Shown here piece after piece: positions 9,055 to 18,249 of a stretch of 64,000 bases of DNA. The position numbers and the translations under genes were made by a program. The stretch is taken from the NCBI GenBank assembly GCA_030604735.1, contig JAUVVG010000008.1, positions 1 through 64,000 of the forward strand, read 5' to 3'. The notes under the pieces are model-generated. The model saw only the letters and a list, made by a program, of their open reading frames with translations, made no database searches and had not been told where the DNA came from. The stretch comes from Azoarcus sp. (GTDB lineage: Bacteria; Pseudomonadota; Gammaproteobacteria; Burkholderiales; Rhodocyclaceae). How positions within the stretch are numbered: position 1 is the stretch's first letter; each line of letters starts with the position of its first letter.

Positions 9055-9404
9055 TCGAGTCATGCCTGAAGTCGTCATGAACCAGCTGCGCGGCGCTAGC
9101 CGGACACGGTCATTAACGCGGCGCAGTCGAACAAATCACCCCAAACCAACGCATCGCCCCGGCTCATCATGCACAGCCGCAGTGCAAGTACACCCTGCTT
9201 CGACTACACATTTTTTTGATTCGCCTTGAAACCCGGCATCTGATCGCCCATTGGCCGTCTGGCGCGATCATTGCTTTGGCGCTGTCATCTACAGCCAGTG
9301 GAGTGATGCCGTGATTGTTTCTTTTCCCTGTTCCAACCCAGGAGGACGGCTAGCCGTCTTGGCCATGAGTCACCCGCCTGTCGAGCATCGAATGGAGCAC
9401 ACGC
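9055..9404. other. Intergenic region with a 14-bp palindrome
   Basis: 350 bases between the dioxygenase and the RidA-like gene, with no supported CDS. It contains a perfect palindrome GACGGCTAGCCGTC at 9345-9358, about 45 bases before the RidA-like start, directly after an AGGAGG. It could be an operator for a dimeric repressor, or chance. Confidence 0.35.
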
Positions 9405-9893
9405 ATGGGACGCGTTGAAGCACGCCTGGAGGCGATGGGCCTGGCGCTGCCGAAGCCCTGGACACCGCGCGGGCAGTTTCTGCCCTGGCGCCGCGAGGGC
9501 CGCACCGTCTATCTGTCGGGTCAGATCAACGAATGGGGTGGCGAGGTGACCTGCCATGGGCCGGTGGGCGAAGGGGGCGTGGATGTCGTCACCGCGCAGG
9601 CGGCCGCGCAGGTGTGTGCGCTGAACCTGCTGTATGCCTTACGCCTGGCTTGCGACGGTGACCTCGATCGGGTGGATTACGTGCTGCGCCTGGGCGGATT
9701 CGTAAACTGTGTGCCCGGCTTCGCGCAATCGCCAGCGGTGATCAACGGCGCCACCGCCTTGTTCATCGAACTCTTCGGCGACGCCGGCTGGCATGCACGC
9801 ACCGCGATCGGTGTGGCAGGCCTGCCGGGCAACGCTGCGGTCGAGGTCGACGCGATCGTCGTCCTGCGCGAGGACGTCAGCGAGAGGTCTTGA
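9405..9893 (+). CDS. RidA/YjgF/UK114 family protein
   Basis: A 162-residue member of the RidA superfamily. RidA itself hydrolyses reactive enamine/imine intermediates released by PLP enzymes. The conserved C-terminal pattern with an Arg needed for deaminase activity is seen (HARTAIGVAGLPGNAAVEVDAIV). It is longer than canonical RidA (about 128 residues), and the LYLSGQ-like segment (VYLSGQINEWGG) fits a longer YjgF-like subgroup of unassigned function. GGAG lies eight bases before the ATG. It converges with the old yellow enzyme gene. Confidence 0.82.
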   Translation: MGRVEARLEAMGLALPKPWTPRGQFLPWRREGRTVYLSGQINEWGGEVTCHGPVGEGGVDVVTAQAAAQVCALNLLYALRLACDGDLDRVDYVLRLGGFVNCVPGFAQSPAVINGATALFIELFGDAGWHARTAIGVAGLPGNAAVEVDAIVVLREDVSERS

Positions 9894-9924
9894 CTCGTTT
9901 TGCCGCCGGATGCTGGATCGGCGT

Positions 9925-11043
9925 TCAGGCCGGTTCCAGCGTCGGGTAGTCGAGATAGCCGCGCTCGTCACCCCCGTAGAAGGTCTTGTTATCCCAATCA
10001 TTGAGCGGTGCATTGTCGCGCAAACGGCTCACCAGGTCCGGGTTCGCGATGAAGGCCTTGCCGAAGGCGACGATATCGGCACGCCCTTCGGCCACCGCGG
10101 CTGAGGCCAGCGCGGCGTCGTAGCCGTTGTTCACCATCCAGGCACCCTGCCCGCCCTCCTTGATATATGCAACGCGCAATCCAGGGTAATCGAAGGGGGT
10201 GTCGCCCTGCTGGTAGTCGCGCGGCCCGCCGGTGGCCCCTTCGATGATGTGGAGGTAGGCGAGCGGCCAGCGCGCCAGTTGTTTGACCACATGGGTGAAT
10301 AGCGGCTGGGGATCGGGGTCGGATGCGTCGTTGGCCGGGGTGACCGGCGAGAGTCGGATGCCCACCCGGCCAGCACCGATCTCGGCGGTGACCGCTTCCA
10401 TGACCTCCACCAGCAGACGGGCACGGTTCTCGATGCCGCCGCCGTATGCGTCGGTGCGATGGTTGCTGCCCGAACGCAAGAATTGGTCGATCAGGTAGCC
10501 GTTGGCCGCGTGCACTTCCACCCCATCGAAACCGGCCTCGATCGCCGCGCGGGCGGCGCGGCGGTAGTCCTCGACAGTGCCGGGCAGCTCGGCGATGTCG
10601 AGCGCGCGGGGCTCGGAGGTGGGCACAAAGCTGCCGGAGCCATCCGGGTTGACCAGAAAAGTCTTGGTGTTGGCCGTAATGGCCGAAGGTGCGACCGGTG
10701 CAGCGCCACCGGGCTGCAAAGCAGTGTGCGAGACCCGTCCGACGTGCCACAGCTGGGTCACGATGGTGCCGCCAGCGGCATGCACGGCGTCGGTGACCCG
10801 CCGCCAACCGGCGATCTGCTCAGGGGCATAGAGACCCGGCACATTCGAATAGCCCTGCCCCTGATGGCTGATCGCGGTCGCCTCGGTGATCAGCAGGCCG
10901 GCGCTGGCCCGCTGGGCATAGTAAGTCGCGGTCATCGGTGCCGGCACCGCGTGCGGAGCGCGGTTGCGGGTCAGCGGCGCCATGGCGATGCGGTTGGCGA
11001 GCTTCAGTTCGCCGGCGACTAGGGGGTCAAAAAGAGTAGGCAT
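9925..11043 (-). CDS. Old yellow enzyme-family alkene reductase (NemA-like)
   Basis: A 372-residue FMN-dependent, NAD(P)H-using reductase of activated alkenes, nitro compounds or maleimides. A TIM-barrel OYE domain covers almost the whole protein. Seen are the N-terminal LFDPLVAGELKLANRIAMAP, the FMN region MAPLTRNRA, the substrate-binding pair in HAANGYLIDQFL (His...Asn) and the conserved Tyr after TATYYAQRAS. The open frame extends 55 residues further upstream, but the family N-terminus (MPTLFDPL) begins at 11043, with AGGA about 11 bases before it, so I use that start. It is divergent from the DUF1178 gene. NemA-type enzymes are often controlled by a nearby TetR repressor; none is seen. 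Confidence 0.9.
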   Translation of the reverse strand: MPTLFDPLVAGELKLANRIAMAPLTRNRAPHAVPAPMTATYYAQRASAGLLITEATAISHQGQGYSNVPGLYAPEQIAGWRRVTDAVHAAGGTIVTQLWHVGRVSHTALQPGGAAPVAPSAITANTKTFLVNPDGSGSFVPTSEPRALDIAELPGTVEDYRRAARAAIEAGFDGVEVHAANGYLIDQFLRSGSNHRTDAYGGGIENRARLLVEVMEAVTAEIGAGRVGIRLSPVTPANDASDPDPQPLFTHVVKQLARWPLAYLHIIEGATGGPRDYQQGDTPFDYPGLRVAYIKEGGQGAWMVNNGYDAALASAAVAEGRADIVAFGKAFIANPDLVSRLRDNAPLNDWDNKTFYGGDERGYLDYPTLEPA

Positions 11044-11313
11044 GGATTGGATATCCTGGAATGGAGGAGAAAAAAATGGGGAATCGAATGACTGCCCTTG
11101 ACCCGCGCTCGCTGTTACTGCCGCTGGGAGAAAGGGAGTCACGATGTTTGCGACGGCGCACGATATTAGCGTTAGATCGCCATGATGGTGATGTCGTCGG
11201 CTTGCCAAGCCTCAGCGGCGAATACCTTGATGCTGGACCATAACGTTGACGATGACTTGTCGGTTAGTATGTAAGCCTGTAGCCATCAGGCTCCCTCTCG
11301 TTTTGCGCCTAAA

Positions 11314-11787
11314 GTGATCGTACTGAATCTCAGCTGTGACAATGACCACGTGTTCGAAGGCTGGTTCGCTTCGGCGAACGCCTTCGACGCCCAACATGCC
11401 GCCGGCCAGGTGGCTTGCCCGAATTGCGGATCGACCGAAGTCACCCGCCGGCCGAGCGCGCCCTATGTCAACACGCGCATCGGTGAGCGGGATTCACGGT
11501 CGACGACGCCGTTGAAAGTCCGCTCCGATGCGTCATCAGGCGCGCAGACACCCACCCCCGTGCTTTCGCCAGACCAGATCGCCACCACGTTGGCGTTGCT
11601 CAGACTCGCCGCCAAGCAGTCCGAGGACGTAGGCGAACGTTTTCCGGAAGAAGCCCGACGCATTCACTATGGCGAAAGCAACCCGCGCAGCATCAAGGGC
11701 AAGGCCTCGGCCGACGATTTGGGCGAGTTACTCGATGAAGGCATCCTGGTCTTGCCGGTTCCTCCGGAAGAGACCGAGTTGCATTGA
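11314..11787 (+). CDS. DUF1178 family zinc-ribbon-like protein
   Basis: A 157-residue protein of a conserved proteobacterial family without known function. The N-terminus MIVLNLSCDNDHVFEGWF and the CPNC motif near residue 36 form a half zinc ribbon with Cys8. The C-terminal half (SEDVGERFPEEARRIHYGES, then the acidic LPVPPEE end) matches the usual DUF1178 layout. Translation appears to begin at GTG (11314), since family members begin with M-I-V at this point; no good Shine-Dalgarno sequence is seen. It stands alone between two minus-strand genes. Confidence 0.8.
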   Translation: MIVLNLSCDNDHVFEGWFASANAFDAQHAAGQVACPNCGSTEVTRRPSAPYVNTRIGERDSRSTTPLKVRSDASSGAQTPTPVLSPDQIATTLALLRLAAKQSEDVGERFPEEARRIHYGESNPRSIKGKASADDLGELLDEGILVLPVPPEETELH

Positions 11788-11932
11788 GCCGCGACCGATC
11801 CGGCTGCGCGCGGGCCAGCTGAGAATGGACCGGCTGCTATTCCGCCTGGCGTCGCATGGAGGACAGGTAGCCCGATCGGCGCCCCGCCCCACCCTTCCGG
11901 CCCTGGCCGACTCGACGTCAAACGCCGCTCGG

Positions 11933-13195
11933 CTACGATGCATCACAGCGGACGTGGATGAAAGGTACCCACATTTCGTCCGCGCTCAAGCCGCCATGCA
12001 CGCCGATCATTTCGTGCTCGGACTCGCCCGCGCGATGATCCCAGATCGTCCAGCCGTGCTCCATCAACAGCAGATGCGTCCCGATCCGCTCGCGCAAGCG
12101 CTCGTGCTCAGGCCCCGGACCAAGCAGGCCGGCGGCAAGCACATCGGCCGACGGCGCGAGGGCGGCCTTTCCCGCCAGTTCCGAACGCACTAACGCGGCG
12201 AAGTCCTGTTCCGCGCCCGGCCGAATCTCGCAGAACGCGGCACGGCGCTCGCCCCACATCGGTCGCACCATCATGTCGAGTGCCTCGGGGTATCGTTCCA
12301 GCCGGACGAAGCATTCGGGCGGAGAATCGATGAAGCCATGGTCAGCGCTGACCACTAGATCGCAGTTGCGTCCAGCAAGCCGTTCCAGCAAGGTCGCAAA
12401 GCACGCATCCACCGCCCGGAATTCGGCCAGCGCCTCGTCCGATCCGCAGCCGAAGGCATGGCTGAGCGCGTCGAATTCCGGGTAGTAGGCGTGCACATAG
12501 CCGCCGGATCGGCCCCTTCCAAGATAATCGACCGCCGACACCATCGCGTCGGCCAGGGACGCAAGGCCGGTATGGGGCATCAAACCGGCCCCCCGACCAT
12601 GCCTGAGCGAGAACGGCGAGTGCGCGATATCGGCCGGCATCACCAACATCGACGGTCGCTGCCGATGCATGAACAGGGTCGGGTACGGGAACAAGCGTCG
12701 GGTCGCGCGCCACCCCGGCACATTCGAATGGTCGGCGCGCATCTTCATCGGCAGGGGTGCCAACACACCGCCGAAGCGGGTATCGTTGATGAACCAGCCG
12801 GTCAACCCATGCGCCGCCGGTGACAAACCGGTCAGCGTGGCCGTGACCGCGCTGGCGGTGGTCGAGGGAAACACCGAAGTCATCCTGCTGCGGCGACGGG
12901 CGAGCAGATGACTGCCCTCGCCATGGTGCTGCAGGAAACCGTCCCCCAGGCCGTCCACCAACAGAAACACCAGCACCCGATCGGATGCGTCATCGGGAGG
13001 GTGCCCGGGCTCCACGCTCCGATCGAGCACTGGATCGACACGACCAGCGGGGGACTCGGAAGGCACTGGCGCGAAGCCCCAGCGCTGGCCATCGAGGAAG
13101 TCGGCGACCGAACGGATGAATCCGAACAGCCCCCCCGCACCGTAGTCGGGCAACACCGCATCCCGGGGCAAGGGACAAGCGCGCGCTTCACTCAC
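11933..13195 (-). CDS. Alkaline phosphatase-superfamily phosphodiesterase/pyrophosphatase
   Basis: About 420 residues of the type I phosphodiesterase/nucleotide pyrophosphatase branch of the alkaline phosphatase superfamily, which uses two metal ions and a Thr/Ser nucleophile. Metal and nucleophile motifs can be followed in order: LLVDGLGD (Asp), FPSTTASAVTAT (Thr nucleophile), YPEFDALSHAFG (Asp/His), VSADHGF (Asp-His) and GVHGGLSADEM (His). No signal peptide is obvious. The frame opens with GTG at 13195, only 16 bases after the T-run of the tRNA terminator. A second GTG at 13156 would begin M-LPDYGAGGLFGF, which looks more like the family N-terminus. The substrate is unknown. Confidence 0.82.
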   Translation of the reverse strand: MSEARACPLPRDAVLPDYGAGGLFGFIRSVADFLDGQRWGFAPVPSESPAGRVDPVLDRSVEPGHPPDDASDRVLVFLLVDGLGDGFLQHHGEGSHLLARRRSRMTSVFPSTTASAVTATLTGLSPAAHGLTGWFINDTRFGGVLAPLPMKMRADHSNVPGWRATRRLFPYPTLFMHRQRPSMLVMPADIAHSPFSLRHGRGAGLMPHTGLASLADAMVSAVDYLGRGRSGGYVHAYYPEFDALSHAFGCGSDEALAEFRAVDACFATLLERLAGRNCDLVVSADHGFIDSPPECFVRLERYPEALDMMVRPMWGERRAAFCEIRPGAEQDFAALVRSELAGKAALAPSADVLAAGLLGPGPEHERLRERIGTHLLLMEHGWTIWDHRAGESEHEMIGVHGGLSADEMWVPFIHVRCDAS

Positions 13196-13210
13196 AGCTT
13201 CAGGCCCGCA

Positions 13211-13251
13211 AAAAATCGAAGGGGAAGATGCATCGCATCTTCCCCTTCGAT
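13211..13251 (-). terminator. Intrinsic terminator downstream of tRNA-Gly
   Basis: A near-perfect 17-bp stem (13215-13231 with 13235-13251, loop of three) followed on the minus strand by T5. It lies directly after the tRNA-Gly gene and ends that transcript. Confidence 0.92.
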
Positions 13252-13256
13252 CGTAT

Positions 13257-13332
13257 TGGAGCGGGAAACGAGTCTCGAACTCGCGACCTCAACCTTGGCA
13301 AGGTTGCGCTCTACCAACTGAGCTATTCCCGC
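13257..13332 (-). tRNA. tRNA-Gly (GCC), copy 1
   Basis: A 76-base tRNA with encoded CCA. The acceptor stem pairs GCGGGAA with TTCCCGC, the T-loop is GTTCGAGAC and the anticodon loop reads TTGCCAA. It is identical over its full length to the copy at 24431-24506. It lies nine bases downstream of the tRNA-Cys fragment and upstream of a strong terminator, so it was probably the last gene of the ancestral Gly-Cys-Gly array. Confidence 0.97.
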
Positions 13333-13341
13333 ATGTATTCC

Positions 13342-13388
13342 TGGAGGCGCGACTCGGAATCGAACCGGGGTACACGGCTTTGCAGGCC
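13342..13388 (-). repeat. Truncated tRNA-Cys 3' fragment, probable att site
   Basis: 47 bases identical to 24270-24316, the 3' part of the intact tRNA-Cys (anticodon arm, variable region, T arm, acceptor 3' strand and CCA). Identity stops abruptly at 13389, inside the anticodon stem, and the following bases do not resemble the tRNA 5' half. This is the usual footprint of site-specific insertion into a tRNA gene. Confidence 0.88.
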
Positions 13389-14158
13389 ATCGCACGACTC
13401 AATAAATCAACGCCTTAGAAGATAAATCACATTGATTCGCCACAGCGAACACAGCGGGGCGCATTGTAGGTCACACAGTCAGGTGCGTCAACTTGTTGTG
13501 CGGGCGTTCTCGTTGCTTTGCTAAGAGAGTCCGCGCGAGCGTGGGCCCAGCCTTGCAACAACCACCCCGCCGTGCAGCTCGAGATCGCGCAGTCTCTCGG
13601 GGCGCTCAGCGGCGCGTATGTCGACGAGGCAACGCGCACCTACCCTACCGCCATTGTCACGTGCTTATGTGACGATCAGCCCGACTTCCGGTGTTCGGCC
13701 TTGCCTCCTCATGACATTCCCAAGCCCTACGACAGCATACAGATCATATTGTCGACCGACACCGACCAAATACCCAACGGCAGGATTGGCCGAGTTCTTC
13801 GCATTCTCATGACGCAGCTCCACACATTGCGGTGGGTTTGACCTGGAAGATCTGACCGAAACCACCGACGCATTACGACAGTTTCGGATTCAAGCCTGTG
13901 GAAGCTAGCCCACCACGACGTCGCCGATAGAGTATGTTCGGTCGATTGCGTCTCCCACCAAGACGGAATGGGGCGTCGTGGAATGAGAACGTGAGCATCC
14001 GTCGAGTTTCGACAGGCGTGTCGCCCGCTTACCGTGTGACCTGTTGGCGGAGTACCCGGAACGCCAGCTCCGGATCGTGAACGCCAACGACAATTACGTC
14101 TTTCGAAAATATGACCCATGTGAAATCGGGCGTTAATCGGCGCTGATAACATGTCCCC
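13389..14158. other. Gene-poor left end of the tRNA-Cys island
   Basis: About 770 bases without a convincing gene. Short open frames exist on both strands (for example minus strand 13905-14093, ending SVLVGDAIDRTYSIGDVVVG), but none is full-length or recognisable. Protein-like stretches in neighbouring frames suggest decayed coding sequence. An integrase would be expected near such an end, and none is seen. Confidence 0.45.
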
Positions 14159-15571
14159 ATGAGCCGATACCACGATCTTGCCGATCAGACCGAAAAGTTG
14201 ATCACTGAGGGCGTGTTACGGCCTGGGGATCGACTGCCCTCGGTGCGCAAAGCGTGCCGTATCCACGACGTCAGCCCGATCACGGTCACGCAAGCCTACT
14301 ACCTGCTGGAAAGTCGGGGCCTGATCGAAGCGCGGCCCAAGTCTGGCTATTTCGTCCGCGCGCGAATCGGGCGCAATCTTCCCGAGCCGGCGATGACACG
14401 CCCGGTGGGCGGCTCGACCCGGTTGCAGGTCAGCGACTTCATCTTCCAGATCCTCGACAGCGTTCGAGATCTCTCGGCCGTGCCGCTTGGCTCGAGCTTT
14501 CCGAGCCCCTTTCTCTTTCCGCTCGACCGGCTTGGACGATTTCTGGCCGCTGCCGCGCGCCGCTTCGACCCGCTGGCTACGCTAAGCGATCTGCCACCGG
14601 GCAACGATGAACTGCGACGACAGCTGGCGTTGCGCTATCTCGCAGCCGGTGCCTCGGTCGCCCCCCAAGAGATCATCATCACCTCCGGCGCGATGGAAGG
14701 ACTCAATCTGTGTCTTCAAGCCGTCACCCGGCCAGGTGACCTGATCGCGATCGAATCTCCCGCCTTCTACGCCGGTCTGCAGGCGAGCGAGCGGCTCGGC
14801 TTGAAGGTCATCGAGATCCCGACGCATCCGCGCGAGGGCGTCAGCTTGACGGAACTGGAGACGGCGTTGCGGAACCACCCGATCAAGGCGTGCCTCCTCA
14901 TGCTCAATTTCGCGAACCCGACCGGCAGCCTGGTACCGGACGAGCGCCGACAGGCATTGGTCGAGTTGCTGGCCCGACGCGAGATCCCGCTCATCGAGGA
15001 CGACGTCTATGCGGAGCTCTACTTCGGCAATCGAGCCCCGCTTTGCAGCAAGGCGGAAGACAGGCACGGCATGATCATGCACGTCTCCTCGTTCTCGAAG
15101 TGCCTTGCCCCCGGTTATCGGGTTGGGTGGATTGCGGCCGGTCGCTTCGCCGAGCGCATTCGGCGATTGAAGCTGTCGACCAGTCTCGCCACGACCGTTC
15201 CAGTGCAGATCGCCCTGGCCGAGTATCTGAAACAGGGCGGCTACGAGAGCCACCTTCGGCGACTGCGGCGAACACTCGCCGGGCAAGAAGCTGCCCTTAC
15301 GTCGGCCATCGAGCAGCACTTCCCGCCCGGCACACGGCTCGCCCGCCCGCAAGGCGGCTATTTCCTCTGGTTGGAGCTACCCCGGCAGGTCGATACCCTG
15401 GTCCTGCATCAGCGGGCCCTGGCGCAGGGCATCAGCGTCGCCCCCGGCCCGATCTTCTCGGCCACGCGCGAGCTGTCCCACCACCTACGGCTCAACTTTG
15501 GCCACCCCGACACACCGCGTCAGCGCGATGCGATCGTGACACTGGGCCAGCTCATCGAAGAACAGCTATAA
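14159..15571 (+). CDS. MocR-type transcriptional regulator (GntR HTH + aminotransferase fold)
   Basis: A 470-residue regulator of the MocR/PdxR group. An N-terminal GntR winged helix-turn-helix (residues 1-70, LRPGDRLPSVRKACRIHDVS, then SPITVTQAYYLLESRGLIEA) is fused to a fold-type I aminotransferase domain (about 110-470). The predicted PLP lysine is Lys314 in SSFSKCLAPGYRVGW, and the AxP(A)FYAGL and NFANPTGS PLP-site segments are intact, so it can probably bind PLP. Such regulators sense PLP or an amino-compound adduct and usually control a divergent or downstream gene. Here the next gene is ccoG and the upstream region is empty, so the target is unclear. No Shine-Dalgarno sequence is visible. 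Confidence 0.9.
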   Translation: MSRYHDLADQTEKLITEGVLRPGDRLPSVRKACRIHDVSPITVTQAYYLLESRGLIEARPKSGYFVRARIGRNLPEPAMTRPVGGSTRLQVSDFIFQILDSVRDLSAVPLGSSFPSPFLFPLDRLGRFLAAAARRFDPLATLSDLPPGNDELRRQLALRYLAAGASVAPQEIIITSGAMEGLNLCLQAVTRPGDLIAIESPAFYAGLQASERLGLKVIEIPTHPREGVSLTELETALRNHPIKACLLMLNFANPTGSLVPDERRQALVELLARREIPLIEDDVYAELYFGNRAPLCSKAEDRHGMIMHVSSFSKCLAPGYRVGWIAAGRFAERIRRLKLSTSLATTVPVQIALAEYLKQGGYESHLRRLRRTLAGQEAALTSAIEQHFPPGTRLARPQGGYFLWLELPRQVDTLVLHQRALAQGISVAPGPIFSATRELSHHLRLNFGHPDTPRQRDAIVTLGQLIEEQL

Positions 15572-15723
15572 GTTCGCACCGCGAGCGCAAGCGGGCCGGC
15601 CATCTGTTCCTATAAGATATTCGCTTTTCTGAATCTGTTCATATCATGCCGTGCTGATTAACTTCGCTCCCATCCATCAGGGGGCGTTGGCCTCCTGGAA
15701 TCATCGCCAGGAGGAAGTGGGAA

Positions 15724-17115
15724 ATGGGCAGGCCAGTCAGCAAGGTTCGGGAAGCGACGCTCGAGTTGTACCGCAAGAAGGGTAAGATCCACGCCAAGCA
15801 GACGTCGGGCACGTTCAACACGCTGCGCTGGTCAATGGTCTGGCTCACCCAGATAATCTTCTACGGCACCTGCTGGTTGACCTGGGAAAGCGACGGCCTC
15901 ACCCGCCAGGCGGTTTATTTCGATATCGCCCGCCGCAAGCTCCATCTGTTCGGTCTCGTCCTGTGGCCTCAGGACGCGCTGCTGTTCGCCTTCGTTCTGA
16001 TCGTCGCGGCAACCGCCCTTTTCCTGGTTACGGCGGTCGCAGGCCGGTTGTTCTGCGGTTTCGCTTGTCCGCAGACGGTCTATACGATGATCTTCACCTG
16101 GATCGAGGCCAAGGTGGAAGGCGACCATCTCGCGCGCCTCAAGCTCGACCAAGCACCGCACTCGGCGCGAAAGCTGTTCATCAAGAGCACCAAGCATGGG
16201 CTCTGGTTCCTGGTCGCGGCCTGGACTTCGATCACCTTCGTCGGCTACTTCACGCCGATCCGCGAACTTTTACCGAACATCCTCAGCGTACAGGTCGGCC
16301 CATGGGAGGCGTTCTGGCTGATCTTCTACTGCACGTTCACCTTCGTGATGGCGGGCCTGGCCCGTGAGGCCGTATGCCAGCACATGTGCCCCTACTCGCG
16401 TTTCCAGGGCGTCATGTTCGACCCTAGCACCCTCAACGTGAGCTACGACCCTGCACGCGGCGAGCCTCGCGGTGCGCGTGGCAACGGGCGTGCAACCGGC
16501 GACTGCATCGACTGCGGAATCTGCGTACAGGTCTGCCCAACCGGTATCGATATCCGCGACGGTTTGCAGTACCAATGCATCAATTGCGGTCTGTGCATCG
16601 ACGCCTGCAACGAGGTCATGACCCGTATCGGGGCCCCCACCGGCTTGATCCGCTTCGCCTCCGAGCGTGAGCTGGCCGGGCAGCGGCCGGCAAAAGGGCT
16701 GACCGGCAAGCCGCGCGTGCTGATCTACGCCAGCCTGGTGATCGTCTTCTCGCTGTTCGGTGTTTACGCGCTTTCGGATCGCTCCCTGCTGCTGGTCGAG
16801 GTCATGCGGGACCGCGGCGCGCTGCTGCGAGAGACCCCGCACGGAACCATCGAGAACGCCTATACAGTCAAGCTCATCAACCTCAAGGAGGCCCCCCGCG
16901 ACTTCCGCTTGCAAGTCGCAGGAATGCCGGGTCTCGAGGTCGTCGGAGATCGGGATTTCTCGGTCGACCCGGGACAGATCCGCCCGGTATTCGTCACGGT
17001 TTCGGCACCGGGTGACGGCGCCTTGTCAGGAATCCAGCCGATCACCTTCCACGTCGTCGCCAATGACGACCCGACGACCCGCGTGGAGACGAAGAGCAGT
17101 TTCATCCTGCCCTGA
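15724..17115 (+). CDS. ccoG: Cytochrome c oxidase accessory protein CcoG (FixG/RdxA)
   Basis: A 463-residue membrane polyferredoxin that helps assemble cbb3-type cytochrome oxidase, in known systems by reducing copper for the active site. Membrane segments are at about 35-53, 88-107, 160-180, 193-215 and 333-353. The characteristic CGFACPQTVYTM and CQHMCPYSRFQG motifs are present, as are two [4Fe-4S] motifs, CIDCGICVQVCP (about 261-272) and CINCGLCIDACN (about 285-296). The last 110 residues form the Ig-like FixG C-terminal domain. AGGAGG lies about ten bases before the ATG. No ccoNOQP or ccoHIS gene is in the window, so it is an orphan here, inside the putative island. Confidence 0.94.
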   Translation: MGRPVSKVREATLELYRKKGKIHAKQTSGTFNTLRWSMVWLTQIIFYGTCWLTWESDGLTRQAVYFDIARRKLHLFGLVLWPQDALLFAFVLIVAATALFLVTAVAGRLFCGFACPQTVYTMIFTWIEAKVEGDHLARLKLDQAPHSARKLFIKSTKHGLWFLVAAWTSITFVGYFTPIRELLPNILSVQVGPWEAFWLIFYCTFTFVMAGLAREAVCQHMCPYSRFQGVMFDPSTLNVSYDPARGEPRGARGNGRATGDCIDCGICVQVCPTGIDIRDGLQYQCINCGLCIDACNEVMTRIGAPTGLIRFASERELAGQRPAKGLTGKPRVLIYASLVIVFSLFGVYALSDRSLLLVEVMRDRGALLRETPHGTIENAYTVKLINLKEAPRDFRLQVAGMPGLEVVGDRDFSVDPGQIRPVFVTVSAPGDGALSGIQPITFHVVANDDPTTRVETKSSFILP

Positions 17116-17371
17116 AAGCAGAGCCCGCCTGCACCCTGCTGCCCCGCGTGTCGTCGGACCTGATCGACCGTACCTGGGCCCTCAGCCAACCACGAGGCGG
17201 CCATGAATAGAAGCGTATTCGAGTCGTCAGTGGACGGACGCTCAGGGCCGTCGGTGCGCCGGTGACAAGTCGGACAGCGCCCCGCGCGGAGTAGGCTCTA
17301 CCGTCAGCAAGCGCAGAATCACCAATCACAAAACGTGAGTTCGGGAATTCAGCCCTCTGAGCTCTCCAACC

Positions 17372-18235
17372 TTAGATACCGTTGCGCACAAGCAGTGCGT
17401 GCAATTCCGAGATCAGCAATGATCGCGGGCCGTTAGACCGCTCGACGAGGCCAATCTGGCGATGCAGTTGCGGCGAGCCAAATGGGATGCGAACCAGTGG
17501 GGCGGAACAGTCGTCGATCGCGACCTGCGGGACAATTGATACGCCCAAACCGTTGGCGACGCAGGCGGTAATGGCGGCGATAGTATCGATTTCCGCGACC
17601 TCGTTCAGCGTGAGATTCATGCGTGCGAGTTCCAGGTCGATCATGTGCGCCAAGGGAACGTTCGATCGGAACCTGATGTAAGGAAAACGGGTGAGCAGAG
17701 CTTCTGCATCCAAAAGGGGAGACCCGGGAGGCGCGACAACAAAAAGCGGTTCTCGCAAGAAAGGGCGCCAGCGCAAGTCTGGCGGAAAGCTAACGTGCTC
17801 GGCCACCATCGCGGCGTCCAATCTACCTGCGACCACATCCTGAAGCAGCAACTCGGACATCGACACCCGCAACTTGATACGTAACTCGGGATGAACGGCA
17901 TTCAGCTGGACTATGGCCCGTGGCAACAGCGACATCGCGCTGGAGCGTACCGAACCCAGCGACAAAGTGCCTGCAATTCGTTTTCCCGAGATTGCATCGA
18001 TCGCATTCTCAGCCGTGCGGATCAACTCCTGCGCGGCCTCGATCATCTGCACGCCGGCCACCGTCAACCGAGCAGGTCGGCTGCTGCGATCGAACAGTTC
18101 CGCACCGACCTCCTGTTCCAGTGCCTGCACCTGCTGGCTGACCGCTGAAACAGTCAGATGTACTGCCTCAGCCGCACGGCTGAAACTACCGTACTCCGCG
18201 ATGGCCAACAGAGACTTGAGTTGTCTAGTGTCCAT
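17372..18235 (-). CDS. LysR-family transcriptional regulator
   Basis: A 287-residue LysR regulator. The N-terminal winged HTH (1-60) contains SRAAEAVHLTVSAVSQQVQALE and DRSSRPARLTVAG; the effector-binding periplasmic-binding-protein fold covers about 90-285. It is transcribed divergently from the dehydrogenase-aldolase-transporter cluster, 115 bases away, the standard LysR layout, so it very likely controls that cluster in response to the imported carboxylate or a product. The effector cannot be inferred beyond this. Confidence 0.92.
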   Translation of the reverse strand: MDTRQLKSLLAIAEYGSFSRAAEAVHLTVSAVSQQVQALEQEVGAELFDRSSRPARLTVAGVQMIEAAQELIRTAENAIDAISGKRIAGTLSLGSVRSSAMSLLPRAIVQLNAVHPELRIKLRVSMSELLLQDVVAGRLDAAMVAEHVSFPPDLRWRPFLREPLFVVAPPGSPLLDAEALLTRFPYIRFRSNVPLAHMIDLELARMNLTLNEVAEIDTIAAITACVANGLGVSIVPQVAIDDCSAPLVRIPFGSPQLHRQIGLVERSNGPRSLLISELHALLVRNGI

Positions 18236-18249
18236 TTATTAAGTTTTCC

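Noticed and set aside
11044-11208. 55-residue extension of the old yellow enzyme
   Set aside because: Homologous proteins begin at MPTLFDPL (11043). The extra residues are low-complexity and cover the divergent promoter region.
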